Notes: generated from the sequence alone by a model not told the origin. A DNA stretch of 64,000 nucleotides from Hyphomonadaceae bacterium (GCA_028285145.1 JANQQC010000047.1:177224-241223), one strand, 5' to 3'. Shown: positions 52,054 through 61,594, counted from the first letter of the stretch. Translations and numbers: made by a program.

Positions 52054-54173
52054 TCGACGGTCTCCTCTTTCTTCAACCTCGGGCCATCCGCCAGCAGTCC
52101 CAGATCATCCGGCTCTCCAATGATGGCTAGAAGATCATTATCAAGCACCTGTTCGGTTGGCCGCGCTATGATCAGCTTGTTGTCCCGCTCGATCATCACG
52201 ATGAGGCAGCTGGGGGGTAACTCGATTTCGGCGACCGTTGAGCCGATCTGACCTTTCAGGGCATGCAGTTCGGACACCGGTGCATGAATGAAGTGATCGT
52301 CACGCATCAGGATCTCATTCAGGGCGCGCTCATCTTCCGCTTGTAACCAGCGCAACTCAAAGCCATCGCCCTGCACAACCTCGGCAAGGTGGCCGACAAT
52401 GCGCAGATCAAGCCCTGCAGGTTGTGGCGGCGTGAGCAGAAACATCAGCGTGTGACGCCCCTCCTGCCCCCGTATGCGGAGTTTTGTCGTAGGTCCGAAG
52501 CGGAAGACAAAGAGCGCAGGCTGCTCAACCCGGCTGGTTGATGCAAAAGCGATCGCTATGCCTTCGCTGAGGGGCTGAACGGCGACATTGTCCTCGGTCC
52601 AGACCTCTTCGATCACGCCTTCTTCAATCTCGAATCGCTCCTGAGACAGTCGGGAGATACGCCCGATCAGCCCGGACAGATTGTACTCGCCGTGACGCAG
52701 ATCCGTCATGGCGGACTGCGCCACCACGGTTTCATAGGACAGGTTTTCTGCCTGCGTCCGATCGTGAATGATCGTCATCAATTCGTGCTCGATACCTTCA
52801 TAGCGCTGGCGGCCAAGGCGCTCATGCACATGGAAGATCGCGCCCCGCCGACGCAGGTCGCCGGATGCGTACAGCTGATACCAGACGACACAGCCGATCA
52901 CGACCATGCCGGTAAAGCCGATGGCGAGAATGCCCATTTCAATGATCAGCCAGAAGGCGATCAGTACGCCCGCAATCGGTAGCCATGGATAGAAAGGCAC
53001 TTTGAAGCCGGGCTTGTAGGTGTCGATCCGTGCTTCGCGCATGACGATGACCGCGATGCAGATAAGGCCAAAAAGGAGAAGCTGGAACGCACTGGCGAGC
53101 TTGGCGACGGAGGCCACATCAAAGACCACCAGTACAACGATCATCGCGAGTGTCGTGGCGACAATAGCGAGCGATGGCGTGCCGAACCGACCCACATGAC
53201 TCAAACGGGATGGCAGAAGCCCGTCTTTAGCCATGGCGAAAGGATAGCGCGAGGCTGACATGATGCCGGCATTGCCTGTCGAGGCGAACGCCGCGATAGC
53301 CGACACGACGATCAGGACCACGCCGAGATCATAAGGCACCCAGCCAAGGAATTTGCGCCCCGCATCGGCAACCGGCGTCAGGCTTTCGAAAAGCTCCTGC
53401 GGCGGAAGCACGGTCACGAGGATCAGTGTGCCGAGCGTGTAGATCGTCGTCGCCGTAATAAGCGACAGGACCATGCCAAGCGGAATGTTTCGGTCCGGAT
53501 TTTCGACTTCCTCAGCAACGCTCGCCACCTTGGTGAGCCCGGCATAGGAGACGAAAACAAGACCGATCGTGGAGATAAACCCGACCAGTCCCGAGGAGAA
53601 ATAGGGCCCGTAATCAGGATCCGGCCGGAAGACCTTGGACATGCCTTCGGTGGCGAGACCAAGGATCACAAATGCCGACAAGATAACGACGAGCAGGGTT
53701 ACCAGAACGCGCTGCAGGGCGGTCGTCTCCTTTGCCCCGAACAGGTTCACCGCCCCAAACACAATCGTCAGAACGATCGCGGTGACAGTGAAAGGCAGGT
53801 CCATGTAAAGGCCGAGATAGGCCCCCATCCCGACCAGCGCGAAGGCGCTCTTGAATACGACGGCAATCCAAGACCCCAAACCGCCAATCGTGCCCATCAT
53901 CGGACCGAGGCTGCGATCCAAGAAGAAGTATGTTCCACCGGATTTCGGCATCGCGGTCGACAGCTCGGCCATACAGTACATTGCCGGGAGGATCAGGAAG
54001 CCGGCGAAGAAATAGGCGAGATAAACCGAGTTGCCCGTGTAAGAAGCGGCAATACCTGGCAGCAGAAACAGACCGGACGAGAACATCGCGCCAGTCGCCA
54101 TCGAGTACACGTCGAATAGTTTAAGGTTCTTTTCGAGCTTCTTCTTCGGCTCTTCAGTTTCAAGCGTGGCCAT
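52050..54173 (-). CDS. Amino acid permease (APC family) with EIIA-like and TrkA-C-like tail
   Basis: The 707-residue product has an APC transporter domain (residues about 15-430: LKLFDVYSMATGAMFSSGLFLLPGIAA and FVSYAGLTKVASVAEEVENPDRNIPLG). A soluble tail follows. The tail has a segment resembling the PTS EIIA-type 2 fold (FVFRFGPTTKLRIRGQEGRHTLMFLLTPPQ) and a final RCK_C/TrkA-C-like domain (LKGQIGSTVAEIELPPSCLIVMIERDNKLIIARPTEQVLDNDLLAIIG). Such tails are known in some APC transporters and probably sense a ligand. ATG 54173 is preferred over the upstream TTG/ATG at 54212. Substrate unknown. Confidence 0.88.
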   Translation of the reverse strand: MATLETEEPKKKLEKNLKLFDVYSMATGAMFSSGLFLLPGIAASYTGNSVYLAYFFAGFLILPAMYCMAELSTAMPKSGGTYFFLDRSLGPMMGTIGGLGSWIAVVFKSAFALVGMGAYLGLYMDLPFTVTAIVLTIVFGAVNLFGAKETTALQRVLVTLLVVILSAFVILGLATEGMSKVFRPDPDYGPYFSSGLVGFISTIGLVFVSYAGLTKVASVAEEVENPDRNIPLGMVLSLITATTIYTLGTLILVTVLPPQELFESLTPVADAGRKFLGWVPYDLGVVLIVVSAIAAFASTGNAGIMSASRYPFAMAKDGLLPSRLSHVGRFGTPSLAIVATTLAMIVVLVVFDVASVAKLASAFQLLLFGLICIAVIVMREARIDTYKPGFKVPFYPWLPIAGVLIAFWLIIEMGILAIGFTGMVVIGCVVWYQLYASGDLRRRGAIFHVHERLGRQRYEGIEHELMTIIHDRTQAENLSYETVVAQSAMTDLRHGEYNLSGLIGRISRLSQERFEIEEGVIEEVWTEDNVAVQPLSEGIAIAFASTSRVEQPALFVFRFGPTTKLRIRGQEGRHTLMFLLTPPQPAGLDLRIVGHLAEVVQGDGFELRWLQAEDERALNEILMRDDHFIHAPVSELHALKGQIGSTVAEIELPPSCLIVMIERDNKLIIARPTEQVLDNDLLAIIGEPDDLGLLADGPRLKKEETVD

Positions 54174-54358
54174 AATGTCAGATCCTTCGGTCTCCGGGCG
54201 ACATAGGGCCAACCTAGAGTATGGAAACGCGGAATAACGAGAATCGCTCCGTTCGTCTCGCGAAATTCAGCCAAACACGGCATCAGCCCGGCGCTTCCCT
54301 CCCCCGCCCCGTTCCGCTAGACCCACCCTCAATCGGTAATCCAGACAAGAGGTCCGCC

Positions 54359-55111
54359 ATGGCCGGCCACAGTAAATGGGCGAATATTCAGCATCGCAAA
54401 GGCGCACAGGATAAGAAACGCGCCGTTCTGTTCGCCCGGCTCTCAAAGGAAATCACGATCGCCTCGAAGCTTGGCGGTCCCGACCCCGACGGCAATCCGC
54501 GCCTCCGGCTGGCGATCAAGAATGCGCGCGGCGAGTCCATGCCCAAGGACAACATCCAGCGTGCTGTGGACAAAGGCCAGGGCGGTGGCGGAGATGCTTA
54601 TGAAGATGTCCGCTATGAGGGCTTTGGCCCCGGAGGCGTCGGCGTGATCGTTGAAGCTTCCACCGACAACAGGAACCGCGCAGCCTCGGAAATTCGCACC
54701 GCCTTCTCCAAGAATGGCGGCAATCTCGGCGAAACGGGCTCAGTCTCTTTCGGCTTCGAGAATGTCGGTGAGATCGTCTATCCGCCCGAGGCCGGCGATG
54801 AGATGAGTGTCATGGAAGCTGCCATTGAGGCAGGAGCCACCGACGTCGAGAGCGATGATCAGGGCCACTACATCTATACGGAACGGGAAGACCTGATGGA
54901 GGTCGCCGGACAGCTTGACGAGGCATTCAAGGACGTCGAGGCCAGATCCACCAAGCTCATCTGGAAGCCGCAGAACACCGTGCCCGTCGAAGGCGACCCC
55001 GCCGACACGCTCATGAAACTTCTGGATGTGCTTGATGAGCTCGATGACGTGCAAAACGTGTACGACAATTCAGAGCTTTCCGAGTCTGAAATTGAGCGAC
55101 TTGCCGGTTAG
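54359..55111 (+). CDS. yebC: YebC/PmpR-family DNA-binding transcriptional regulator
   Basis: Cytoplasmic protein of the TACO1/YebC family, lately linked also to translation at polyproline stretches. The 250-residue product opens MAGHSKWANIQHRKGAQDKKR, followed by LFARLSKEITIASKLGGPDPDGNPRLRLAIKNARGESMPKDNIQRAV and VRYEGFGPGGVGVIVEASTDNRNRAASEIRTAFSKNGGNLG. ATG 54359 is preceded by AGAGG. In many genomes it is next to ruvC; here ruvC is not seen. Confidence 0.97.
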   Translation: MAGHSKWANIQHRKGAQDKKRAVLFARLSKEITIASKLGGPDPDGNPRLRLAIKNARGESMPKDNIQRAVDKGQGGGGDAYEDVRYEGFGPGGVGVIVEASTDNRNRAASEIRTAFSKNGGNLGETGSVSFGFENVGEIVYPPEAGDEMSVMEAAIEAGATDVESDDQGHYIYTEREDLMEVAGQLDEAFKDVEARSTKLIWKPQNTVPVEGDPADTLMKLLDVLDELDDVQNVYDNSELSESEIERLAG

Positions 55112-55120
55112 CCAGAGACG

Positions 55121-55852
55121 CTAGCTGGTCGCATCCTCAATCATCGTTTCCAGACGACGGCGGTCGAAGCCGGCAACAAGCTCACCATTGATGATGAAGG
55201 TCGGCGTTGCGCTCGTGCCGATAGCCTGAGCGAGTTTGCGAACATCATTGAGATGCGTACGGGTCTCGCCGAGCTTCATGTCGGCACGCATACGCTCGAC
55301 ATCGACATCCACGCTTTCGGCAATCCGATCGATATCGTCGGCCTTGAACGCGCTGCGCGACTTCATCAGCGCTGCATGCATTTCATTGTACTTGCCCTGC
55401 TTGCCCGCGGCGAGCGCCGCAAGGGCCGCCTGCTCGCTTTCAGCTGAGAGGATCGGGAATTCCTTGAAAATCACGCGCACCTTTCCGTCATGCTCTTCTG
55501 GAAGGCCCTGCACCCAGTCGAGCGAGGCTTTGCAGTAACCGCAGCGATAATCGAAGAACTCGACAATCGTCAGTTCGGCGTCTTCCGGGCCGATCGAGAA
55601 GTCGCGGGCATCATTGTAGAGATCATCGGCACGGCTCGCGATGGCGGCCTGTGCCTGCGCATCTTCCTCAGCCTGCTGGCGTTCAGTGAGGATGATCAGC
55701 GCTTCTTCGATGATTTCCGGATTTTCGAGGATGTATTCGCGAACGATCTCCTCCACATCGGCGCGGGACATGTCTCCCGCCTCCTGCTGGGCGCAGGCGG
55801 GTGTGACGGCAATGGCCGCAGCGGCGGCAGTGAACAGCATGGGCCGGATCAT
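55121..55852 (-). CDS. DsbA-family thioredoxin-fold protein
   Basis: Periplasmic disulfide-exchange protein. The 243-residue product has a signal peptide (MIRPMLFTAAAAAIAVTPACAQ), a helical N-terminal region (VREYILENPEIIEEALIILTERQQ), and a thioredoxin domain with the CGYC redox centre in FFDYRCGYCKAS. cis-Pro lies in SATPTFIINGELVAG, and a final helix completes it. ATG 55852 follows CAGGAG. Resembles the alphaproteobacterial BdbD/ScsC group. Converges with yebC. Confidence 0.92.
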   Translation of the reverse strand: MIRPMLFTAAAAAIAVTPACAQQEAGDMSRADVEEIVREYILENPEIIEEALIILTERQQAEEDAQAQAAIASRADDLYNDARDFSIGPEDAELTIVEFFDYRCGYCKASLDWVQGLPEEHDGKVRVIFKEFPILSAESEQAALAALAAGKQGKYNEMHAALMKSRSAFKADDIDRIAESVDVDVERMRADMKLGETRTHLNDVRKLAQAIGTSATPTFIINGELVAGFDRRRLETMIEDATS

Positions 55853-55950
55853 CGGATCTCCTGATCGGTGCGTTTCAAAACTGGGGCTTATCTGGCGCCT
55901 GCCGCGGTCAACGTCCATGGCAATCGCAGTGAAGCGGTCTGACGAAATCG

Positions 55951-57330
55951 TTATCGCGTCGCCACGCTGAGACGCCGGCGCTGATAGGCACCACGGTTTT
56001 CTTCAAGCGCAGGATCGGTAATGGCGACAATGTCATCGGCCCGCCGCCACAGGGTCGTGCCACGTTCAAAATCATCGCTGGCGCGGCGGGCGAAGGAGTG
56101 CGCACGCGGCAGATCGCCGATTGCATAGGCCGATTCCGCCGTCGCCAGTTGGGCTTCAGCGCGCCGCCCCTGCTTGTCGAGCGTGGCGGCCAGCTGGTGC
56201 CAGGCAAAGGCATTGTTTGGCTCAGCAATCAGCGCGTCACGCAGGGCTTCCTCAGCCGCTTCCAAATCGCCGGCTTCAGCACGAAAAATCAATGAGCGGG
56301 CGTAATTGATCAGCAGCAAGGGGTGTCCGGGCAGCAGTTCGAGCGAGCGGGCGTGGGGCTCGACGGACTCGGCCGCCTGCCCTCCTTCAAACAGGATCTG
56401 GCCCTTGAGTTCATGATAGTAAGGGTTCTCAGGGTCCTGCTCGATCAGCAAGTCCACATCCCGAAGCGCTTCGTTGAAATCAGCCGCCTGCATGGCAGCA
56501 ATCGAGCGCGCATACAGCGCCGGGGCGCTCGTATCGGTGCGAGGATACTTCTGGTAGACGCGCGCGGTTGGCTCGAGAAAGCCAATCAGCTTTGCACGCA
56601 TAAGATCATATTGCTTCTGTGTGCGCGCATCCGGCGGCACGTCCATCAGGCCCGTTTGCTCCGCAAGCGCGCGGGTCGTGCGAATCCGGTCAGATGCGAG
56701 CGGGTGGGCCCGGAAGTACTGAAACCGGCGCGCCTCAGACAACACTTCCTGATACCGGTAATTCTCGAAGAATTCGACGATCCCGGCCGGCGACTCGCCA
56801 AGCGCAGCCAGATAGCTGACCGCGGCGGCATCGGCTGCTGCTTCTTCCGCGCGCGTATGGGTGAAGAAGTTGATAGCCGCGAATTGCTGCGAGCTTGCGA
56901 TCAGGGCCGCACCGGCATCGCCTGCGCCTGCTGCGATGGCGAGCACGCCAAGACCAATCGAAACCAATGCTGGCCGGGAGGCCCGCGAAGCGGCGCGAGA
57001 ACGCGTAACGGTATGACCGCAGGCAATGTGACACGTCTCATGGCCGATCACGCCCTTGATCTGAGCGGGGTTTTCGGCGGCAATCAGAAGCCCCGTATGC
57101 AAATGGATATTCTGCCCATTGGCGACAAATGCATTCAGCTCGGGGCTATTGATGATGTAGAGACCGACATCGTCCGGATTCAGACCGGCAACCTCCAGAA
57201 TGGGGTCGGTCCATTCGCGCAGGGTCAGTTCGATTTCAGCATCGCGGATCAGGCCCTGTGCATGTGCCGAAACAGCAGCAAATACGCTAAAAACAAGCGC
57301 TGTCAGGGCTTTAACGGGACGGGACGTCAT
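55951..57330 (-). CDS. Periplasmic M48 metalloprotease with TPR domain (BepA-like)
   Basis: Outer-membrane quality-control protease. The 459-residue product has a signal peptide (MTSRPVKALTALVFSVFAAVSAHAQ), the M48 peptidase domain with zinc motif HETCH in GVIGHETCHIACGHT, a downstream acidic ligand in RAEEAAADAAAVSY, and a C-terminal TPR region (residues about 260-430, e.g. FNEALRDVDLLIEQDPENPYYHEL). E. coli BepA has a similar length and assists LptD assembly; this role is inferred here. ATG 57330 follows AAGGAG. Confidence 0.92.
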   Translation of the reverse strand: MTSRPVKALTALVFSVFAAVSAHAQGLIRDAEIELTLREWTDPILEVAGLNPDDVGLYIINSPELNAFVANGQNIHLHTGLLIAAENPAQIKGVIGHETCHIACGHTVTRSRAASRASRPALVSIGLGVLAIAAGAGDAGAALIASSQQFAAINFFTHTRAEEAAADAAAVSYLAALGESPAGIVEFFENYRYQEVLSEARRFQYFRAHPLASDRIRTTRALAEQTGLMDVPPDARTQKQYDLMRAKLIGFLEPTARVYQKYPRTDTSAPALYARSIAAMQAADFNEALRDVDLLIEQDPENPYYHELKGQILFEGGQAAESVEPHARSLELLPGHPLLLINYARSLIFRAEAGDLEAAEEALRDALIAEPNNAFAWHQLAATLDKQGRRAEAQLATAESAYAIGDLPRAHSFARRASDDFERGTTLWRRADDIVAITDPALEENRGAYQRRRLSVATR

Positions 57331-57402
57331 GAACGCGGCTCCTTGGCAGCCTTCGAAACTAGACACGACCTTGGCCGCAATTGTGGCATCTGCACAGTTT
57401 TG

Positions 57403-58440
57403 TCAGCTGCCGCCTGCACGGAAGATGAACGCGCCGGCCGGATCAATCGAAACACCTGCTTCAACGCCGATGTCGGGCCGATCCGTCGGTGAAACAAGCG
57501 CAAATGCGCGAAAATCGCCTGAACTGAGTGTCAGACGGACCAGCGCGCCGGCCCGCGCCACGGCCTCCACGCGCGCTGGAATGCCGCCCGGCGACAGGAT
57601 AATGGCTTCCTCTCGAACGGCGATGTCCACCTCGGTCCCCGCCGGAAACGTGGCGCTCTTGAGCGTCCCGAACGGTGTTGCCACCTGCCCCGCTTCATTC
57701 ACCTGTCCACGAAAGAGATTGATCCGACCAAGCGCTGCAGCCGTCTGCAAATCAACCGGTGCACCATAGACCTCCTCCGGTGACCCCGCCTGCACCACCC
57801 GCCCGGCCCGCATGACCGCCAGCCGGTCGGCACTGATCATCGCTTCATGCGCATCATGCGTGACGAGCAACGCCGGAATCCGGGCTGCACGAATGATCTC
57901 AAGTGCGCTGTCCCGAACAGACTCGCGCAAAGCCGGGTCGAGCCCGGAGAATGGCTCATCCATCAGGATAGCAGTTGGTTTCGGTGCAAGCGCACGGGCA
58001 ATTGAAACGCGCTGCTGTTCCCCGCCAGACAGCTGATGCGGATAGGCTCCGGCACGGGCAGACAGGCCCAGCCGGTCAAGCCAGATCTCAGCCTCCTGTC
58101 TCGCCACCCCTTTTTCGAGATGCGCGAGACCGAAGGCAACGTTCTCCGCAGCGGTGAGATGGGGAAACAGCGCAAAGTCTTGAAAGATGAGACCGATATG
58201 GCGTTTCTCGGCGGGCACAGTCTTGTGCCGGGACGACAATACCTGTTCGCCGAGACGGACTTCGCCAGCATCCACAGGCTCAAGCCCGGCCAGCAAGCGC
58301 AGCAGTGTCGACTTCCCCGCGCCTGATCCGCCGAGCAGAGCCGTGACTTCGCCAGGCACGAGCGCAAGGCTGACAGCATCGACAACGGTATCGTCGCCAT
58401 AGCTGCGGCTCACATCGACCGCTTCCAGTCTGTCCATCAT
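57403..58440 (-). CDS. fbpC: Ferric iron ABC transporter ATP-binding protein FbpC
   Basis: ATPase of the iron(III) importer. The 345-residue product has Walker A GGSGAGKST, the signature LSGGEQQRVSIARAL, Walker B ILMDEPFSGLD, an H-loop VTHDAHEAM, and a C-terminal regulatory domain (TOBE-like, from about residue 240). The start overlaps the fbpB stop by 4 bases. A family of Fe3+/thiamine/polyamine ATPases is possible; the neighbouring Tyr-containing binding protein favours iron. Confidence 0.92.
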   Translation of the reverse strand: MMDRLEAVDVSRSYGDDTVVDAVSLALVPGEVTALLGGSGAGKSTLLRLLAGLEPVDAGEVRLGEQVLSSRHKTVPAEKRHIGLIFQDFALFPHLTAAENVAFGLAHLEKGVARQEAEIWLDRLGLSARAGAYPHQLSGGEQQRVSIARALAPKPTAILMDEPFSGLDPALRESVRDSALEIIRAARIPALLVTHDAHEAMISADRLAVMRAGRVVQAGSPEEVYGAPVDLQTAAALGRINLFRGQVNEAGQVATPFGTLKSATFPAGTEVDIAVREEAIILSPGGIPARVEAVARAGALVRLTLSSGDFRAFALVSPTDRPDIGVEAGVSIDPAGAFIFRAGGS

Positions 58441-60053
58441 TGGCCTCCGGGGCGCGCCCGCGCCAATTGCCGGCAGAGGATCAGAATTGGGCCAAGACCC
58501 GCAAGCGTGATCAGCAGCGATGGAGCCGCCGCAGCAGCAAGCCTCTCATCAGATGCATAGGCATGCGCGCGAACGGCCAACGTGTCCCAGTTGAACGGGC
58601 GAAGCATGAGCGTGGCCGGAAGCTCCTTCAGCGTTTCGACGAAGAGGATCAACGCGCCAATCGCCGCCCCCGACAAGGCTATGGGCCGGTCGACCGACCA
58701 GGCTTGCCGCAACGGCCCTGCCCCCAGGCTGCGCGCCGCATGGCCGAGCGAAGCCGGAGCACGCATAAGGGCGGCTTCCATCGGCCCGGCCCCGGCAGCG
58801 GTAAACCGGCTGGCATAGATCCAGACGAGCAACGCAATCGCGGTCCCGCCCGTCAGGCTGAGTGGCAGGATGCTAAGCACCATCAGCCCGCCAACCGCGA
58901 GAACGGCACCGGGGACCGAATAGCCCGCAGAGGCGGCAATCTGGCCGAGCCGCGCTCCGATCTTCCGGTGCCGGGCACCCAGCGCAATGATGACCGCGAG
59001 CACAAAGGCAAAGGCCGCGCCCATGCCTGCCAGAAGCACGGAATTCCACAGGGCATCGCTCAGAGGCGCAACAGATGCGCGCTGTTCAATCGCGATCCAG
59101 ACGAGGCGGGCGACTGGGACCAGAAACCCTGTCGCCAGAACCGTCAGGCAAAACAGGCTCGCCCCAATCGCAGTCAGCCCGCGAAGACGCACGCGCTCCT
59201 GCGCGCGCCATCGGATGGAACTGGCCTGTACACCGCCCTGCCCGCGCCCGCGCCGCTCGAGCCATTGAAAGGCGAGCGCAATGGCGATGAGGAATACAGA
59301 AAGGCGCGCCGCCGCAGCGGCATCACCAAAGCTGGCCCAAGTGCGCACAAGGCCGACTGTGAGTGTCGGCACGCCAAGGAAATCCGCCGCGCCATAGTCG
59401 GCGGCTGCTTCCATAAGGGCAAGGCTAAGGCCGGCGGCTATGGCGGGCCGGGCACCGGGCAGAGCGACCTGCCAGAAGGCACGTGTTGGCCCTGCCCCCA
59501 GGCTTCGGGCCGCTTCCAGCGCGCAGACCGATTGCGTGGTGAAGGCTGCGCGTGCGCTGAGATAAACATAGGGGTAAAGACAGGCAGCGAGAACGAACGC
59601 GCAGCCCGGCACGCTGTAGACGTCGGGAAACCAGAAATCGCGCGCGGCCAGCCCTGTGACGTCGCGGATCGCGCTTTGGAAAGGCCCGGCCACGCCCAGA
59701 AGATCGGCATACGCGTAAGCGATGACATAGCCCGGCGCAGCCAGCGGCACGACCAGCGCCCAGTCCAAAATAGGACGTCCCGGAAAATCAAAAGCAGAGA
59801 CCAGCCAGGCAGCTGGCACCGCAGCAGCGAGTACCAGTGCCGCGCAGAGCAGCAGAACGCCCAGCGTGCTGGATAGATAGAACCAGAGCCGGGTCTCGAC
59901 GACCTGATCCCACGCCATGCCGCCGCCGAACAATAGCCCACCGAGACATGCGGCCAGCACCGGCGCGCCAATCAGCGTAGCCGCCGCGATCGCAGGCAGG
60001 TCGTTGAGCGTCGGCGGCGCGCGCAGCCAGCCAGGCCGGAATGCCGCCAACAC
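58437..60053 (-). CDS. fbpB: Ferric iron ABC transporter permease FbpB
   Basis: The 538-residue fused permease has about 12 membrane segments and two copies of the EAA-type cytoplasmic loop (ALEAARSLGAGPTRAFWQVALPGARPAIAAG and SLGHAARSLGAGPLRQAWSVDRPIALSGA), the layout of FbpB/SfuB. Start is GTG 60053, 5 bases after the fbpA stop; no ATG lies nearby. It completes a three-gene fbpA-B-C operon. Confidence 0.93.
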   Translation of the reverse strand: MLAAFRPGWLRAPPTLNDLPAIAAATLIGAPVLAACLGGLLFGGGMAWDQVVETRLWFYLSSTLGVLLLCAALVLAAAVPAAWLVSAFDFPGRPILDWALVVPLAAPGYVIAYAYADLLGVAGPFQSAIRDVTGLAARDFWFPDVYSVPGCAFVLAACLYPYVYLSARAAFTTQSVCALEAARSLGAGPTRAFWQVALPGARPAIAAGLSLALMEAAADYGAADFLGVPTLTVGLVRTWASFGDAAAAARLSVFLIAIALAFQWLERRGRGQGGVQASSIRWRAQERVRLRGLTAIGASLFCLTVLATGFLVPVARLVWIAIEQRASVAPLSDALWNSVLLAGMGAAFAFVLAVIIALGARHRKIGARLGQIAASAGYSVPGAVLAVGGLMVLSILPLSLTGGTAIALLVWIYASRFTAAGAGPMEAALMRAPASLGHAARSLGAGPLRQAWSVDRPIALSGAAIGALILFVETLKELPATLMLRPFNWDTLAVRAHAYASDERLAAAAAPSLLITLAGLGPILILCRQLARARPGGQ

Positions 60054-60058
60054 TTAGA

Positions 60059-61096
60059 CTAGTCCCATCCCGCGTTGAGGAAGACGGACTGGGCTTCGGA
60101 CTGGCGAGCTCCGAGCACGGTCAGCTGCAGATCGCTCTCTTCAAAGGCCGGCAGGGTCTCAAGCCCTTCTGGCAGCGGAACGCCTTCGACGAGCGGAAAC
60201 TCCTTCGTCTCCATGGTCAGGAAACGCTGGCCTTCAGGCGTCGTCAGAAACTCGATGAATGCGATGGCCGCCTCCTTGTTGGGTGCGTTCGCCGCAACGG
60301 CGGCCCCGGTGACATTCACATGGGTGCCCGCATCCCCGAAAGAGGGAAAGCTCAAAGCCGTCGCTTCTGCAATGGCCCGCCGGTCGCTAGACGCATTGGT
60401 CGCAACCCGGACCCAGTAATAGTGGTTCACCAGCGCAACCGAGCATTCGCCGGCCGCGACGGCTTCAATCTGCGCAGTGTCTCCGCCTTGTGGGGCACGC
60501 GCAAAGTTAGAAACAACCGCGTCAGCCCAGCTGCTGGCGGCTTCGGCACCCGCGCGCTCGATGAGTTCGCCCATAAGCGAGAGGTTGTAGATGTTCGACC
60601 CGGACCGGATGCAGACCTCCCCTTCCAGGGCCGGATCGGCGAGGTCAGTGTACTCATCGACCTGATCTGGCGAGACGCGCTCGGGATCGTACGCGATCAA
60701 CCGGATGCGTTTGGCGAGGCCGTACCAGTGACCATCTGGATCGCGGAAACGCTCTGGAATCACTTCATTCAGGCGCTCAGACGAAGAGTCCTGGGTCAGA
60801 CCCGCCTCCTGAAATCGGTAGAGCGCGCCAGCATCGGATGCGATGACAAGATCGGCCGGGCTGCGTTCACCTTCAGCTTTCATGGTTTCCAACAGTTGGG
60901 GGGCGCTCGTCTCACGCACGCGAACGCGAATACCGGTTTCTTCCTCGAAAGCGGCGTAAAGCAGCCGGTCTGAATCATAGTGACGCGCGCTGTAGACGTT
61001 CAGAACGCCGGCATCGGCACTCGTTTCATCGGGCGGCGCATCGCCCGAACACGCGGAAAGCGCCACAATGGCAGCAAACAGGGCTGGAATTCGCAT
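60059..61096 (-). CDS. fbpA: Ferric iron ABC transporter substrate-binding protein FbpA
   Basis: Periplasmic (lipoprotein) iron-binding protein. The 345-residue product has a signal ending LSAC (Cys 16), then VLNVYSARHYDSDRLLYAAFEEETGI and the paired iron-ligand tyrosines in LVNHYYWVR, typical of the FbpA/SfuA/IdiA family, together with FGDAGTHVNVTGAAV and KEAAIAFIEFLTTPEGQ. It leads the operon and lies 22 bases after a Fur-like box. Confidence 0.94.
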   Translation of the reverse strand: MRIPALFAAIVALSACSGDAPPDETSADAGVLNVYSARHYDSDRLLYAAFEEETGIRVRVRETSAPQLLETMKAEGERSPADLVIASDAGALYRFQEAGLTQDSSSERLNEVIPERFRDPDGHWYGLAKRIRLIAYDPERVSPDQVDEYTDLADPALEGEVCIRSGSNIYNLSLMGELIERAGAEAASSWADAVVSNFARAPQGGDTAQIEAVAAGECSVALVNHYYWVRVATNASSDRRAIAEATALSFPSFGDAGTHVNVTGAAVAANAPNKEAAIAFIEFLTTPEGQRFLTMETKEFPLVEGVPLPEGLETLPAFEESDLQLTVLGARQSEAQSVFLNAGWD

Positions 61097-61117
61097 TTGG
61101 AAACCTCGAAGGTGACT

Positions 61118-61132
61118 TGAGAACCATTCGCA
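61118..61132. promoter_or_regulatory. Fur-like box upstream of fbpA
   Basis: TGAGAACCATTCGCA is an imperfect palindrome (TGAGAA/TTCGCA with one mismatch) of the spacing seen in Fur/iron boxes (TGAGAAT-N-ATTCTCA type). It lies 22 bases before the fbpA start. Iron repression of an iron importer is expected, but the match is partial. Confidence 0.5.
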
Positions 61133-61240
61133 ATAGTCGTTAATGTCATTCGCGGCAAGAGCACCTTGATGCGGCGTATTCAGCCTGTTTCTTGCAAAGC
61201 GATCTCAGAGACGGGTTTTCGCCGCTGTGGTGAAACTCGG

Positions 61241-61259
61241 GACACAGTTTTGTTGTGTC
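61241..61259. repeat. Inverted repeat with GGGACA direct repeats
   Basis: GACACA (61241-61246) and TGTGTC (61254-61259) flank a 7-base loop. A CGGGACA sequence occurs on each side (near 61238 and 61264), i.e. 25-26 bases apart. It lies 31 bases before the 84-residue orphan's start and could be an operator. Confidence 0.4.
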
Positions 61260-61289
61260 AAAACGGGACATGCGGGTGGAGTGCGTACC

Positions 61290-61544
61290 ATGAATAGCGA
61301 ATCTGTTCTGTCAGTCGGCGTCGCACAGCCGGACGAAGAAACCCGTCTGACTCAGGCGATAGAGGCGTTCACGCGTTGGCGCGCCGATATCGCGCCTGAC
61401 AAGACACTTGAAACCGATTCGCCTGCGATCATTGTACGAACTGCCCACGGCGAGGATGGCGCGCTGCGCAAGACGCTGATTTTCGATGATGAGAAGTGGG
61501 CCGCGTTTTTCCTCAAAATCTGGCAGAGCGACACTCACGCCTGA
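61290..61544 (+). CDS. Hypothetical protein, 84 residues
   Basis: Not recognised. The small acidic product (MNSESVLSVGVAQPDEETRL, TQAIEAFTRWRADIAPDK, TLIFDDEKWAAFFLKIWQ) has one predicted helix with Trp/Arg and a hydrophobic C-terminal helix; no signal peptide. ATG 61290 follows GGTGGAG. It stands between fbpA (divergent) and thiO. Confidence 0.6.
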   Translation: MNSESVLSVGVAQPDEETRLTQAIEAFTRWRADIAPDKTLETDSPAIIVRTAHGEDGALRKTLIFDDEKWAAFFLKIWQSDTHA

Positions 61545-61594
61545 AAACAGTGCACCGCATTTGAGTGGCCGTGATCTGTTGATAAGGGAACGCG

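Noticed and set aside
58440..59876. 478-residue plus-strand open frame
   Set aside because: Antisense shadow of the fbpB permease; composition is Arg/Gln/Pro-rich noise.
61545..61594. TPP riboswitch before thiO
   Set aside because: The gap is 50 bases and lacks CTGAGA and ACCTGATC-type core elements.
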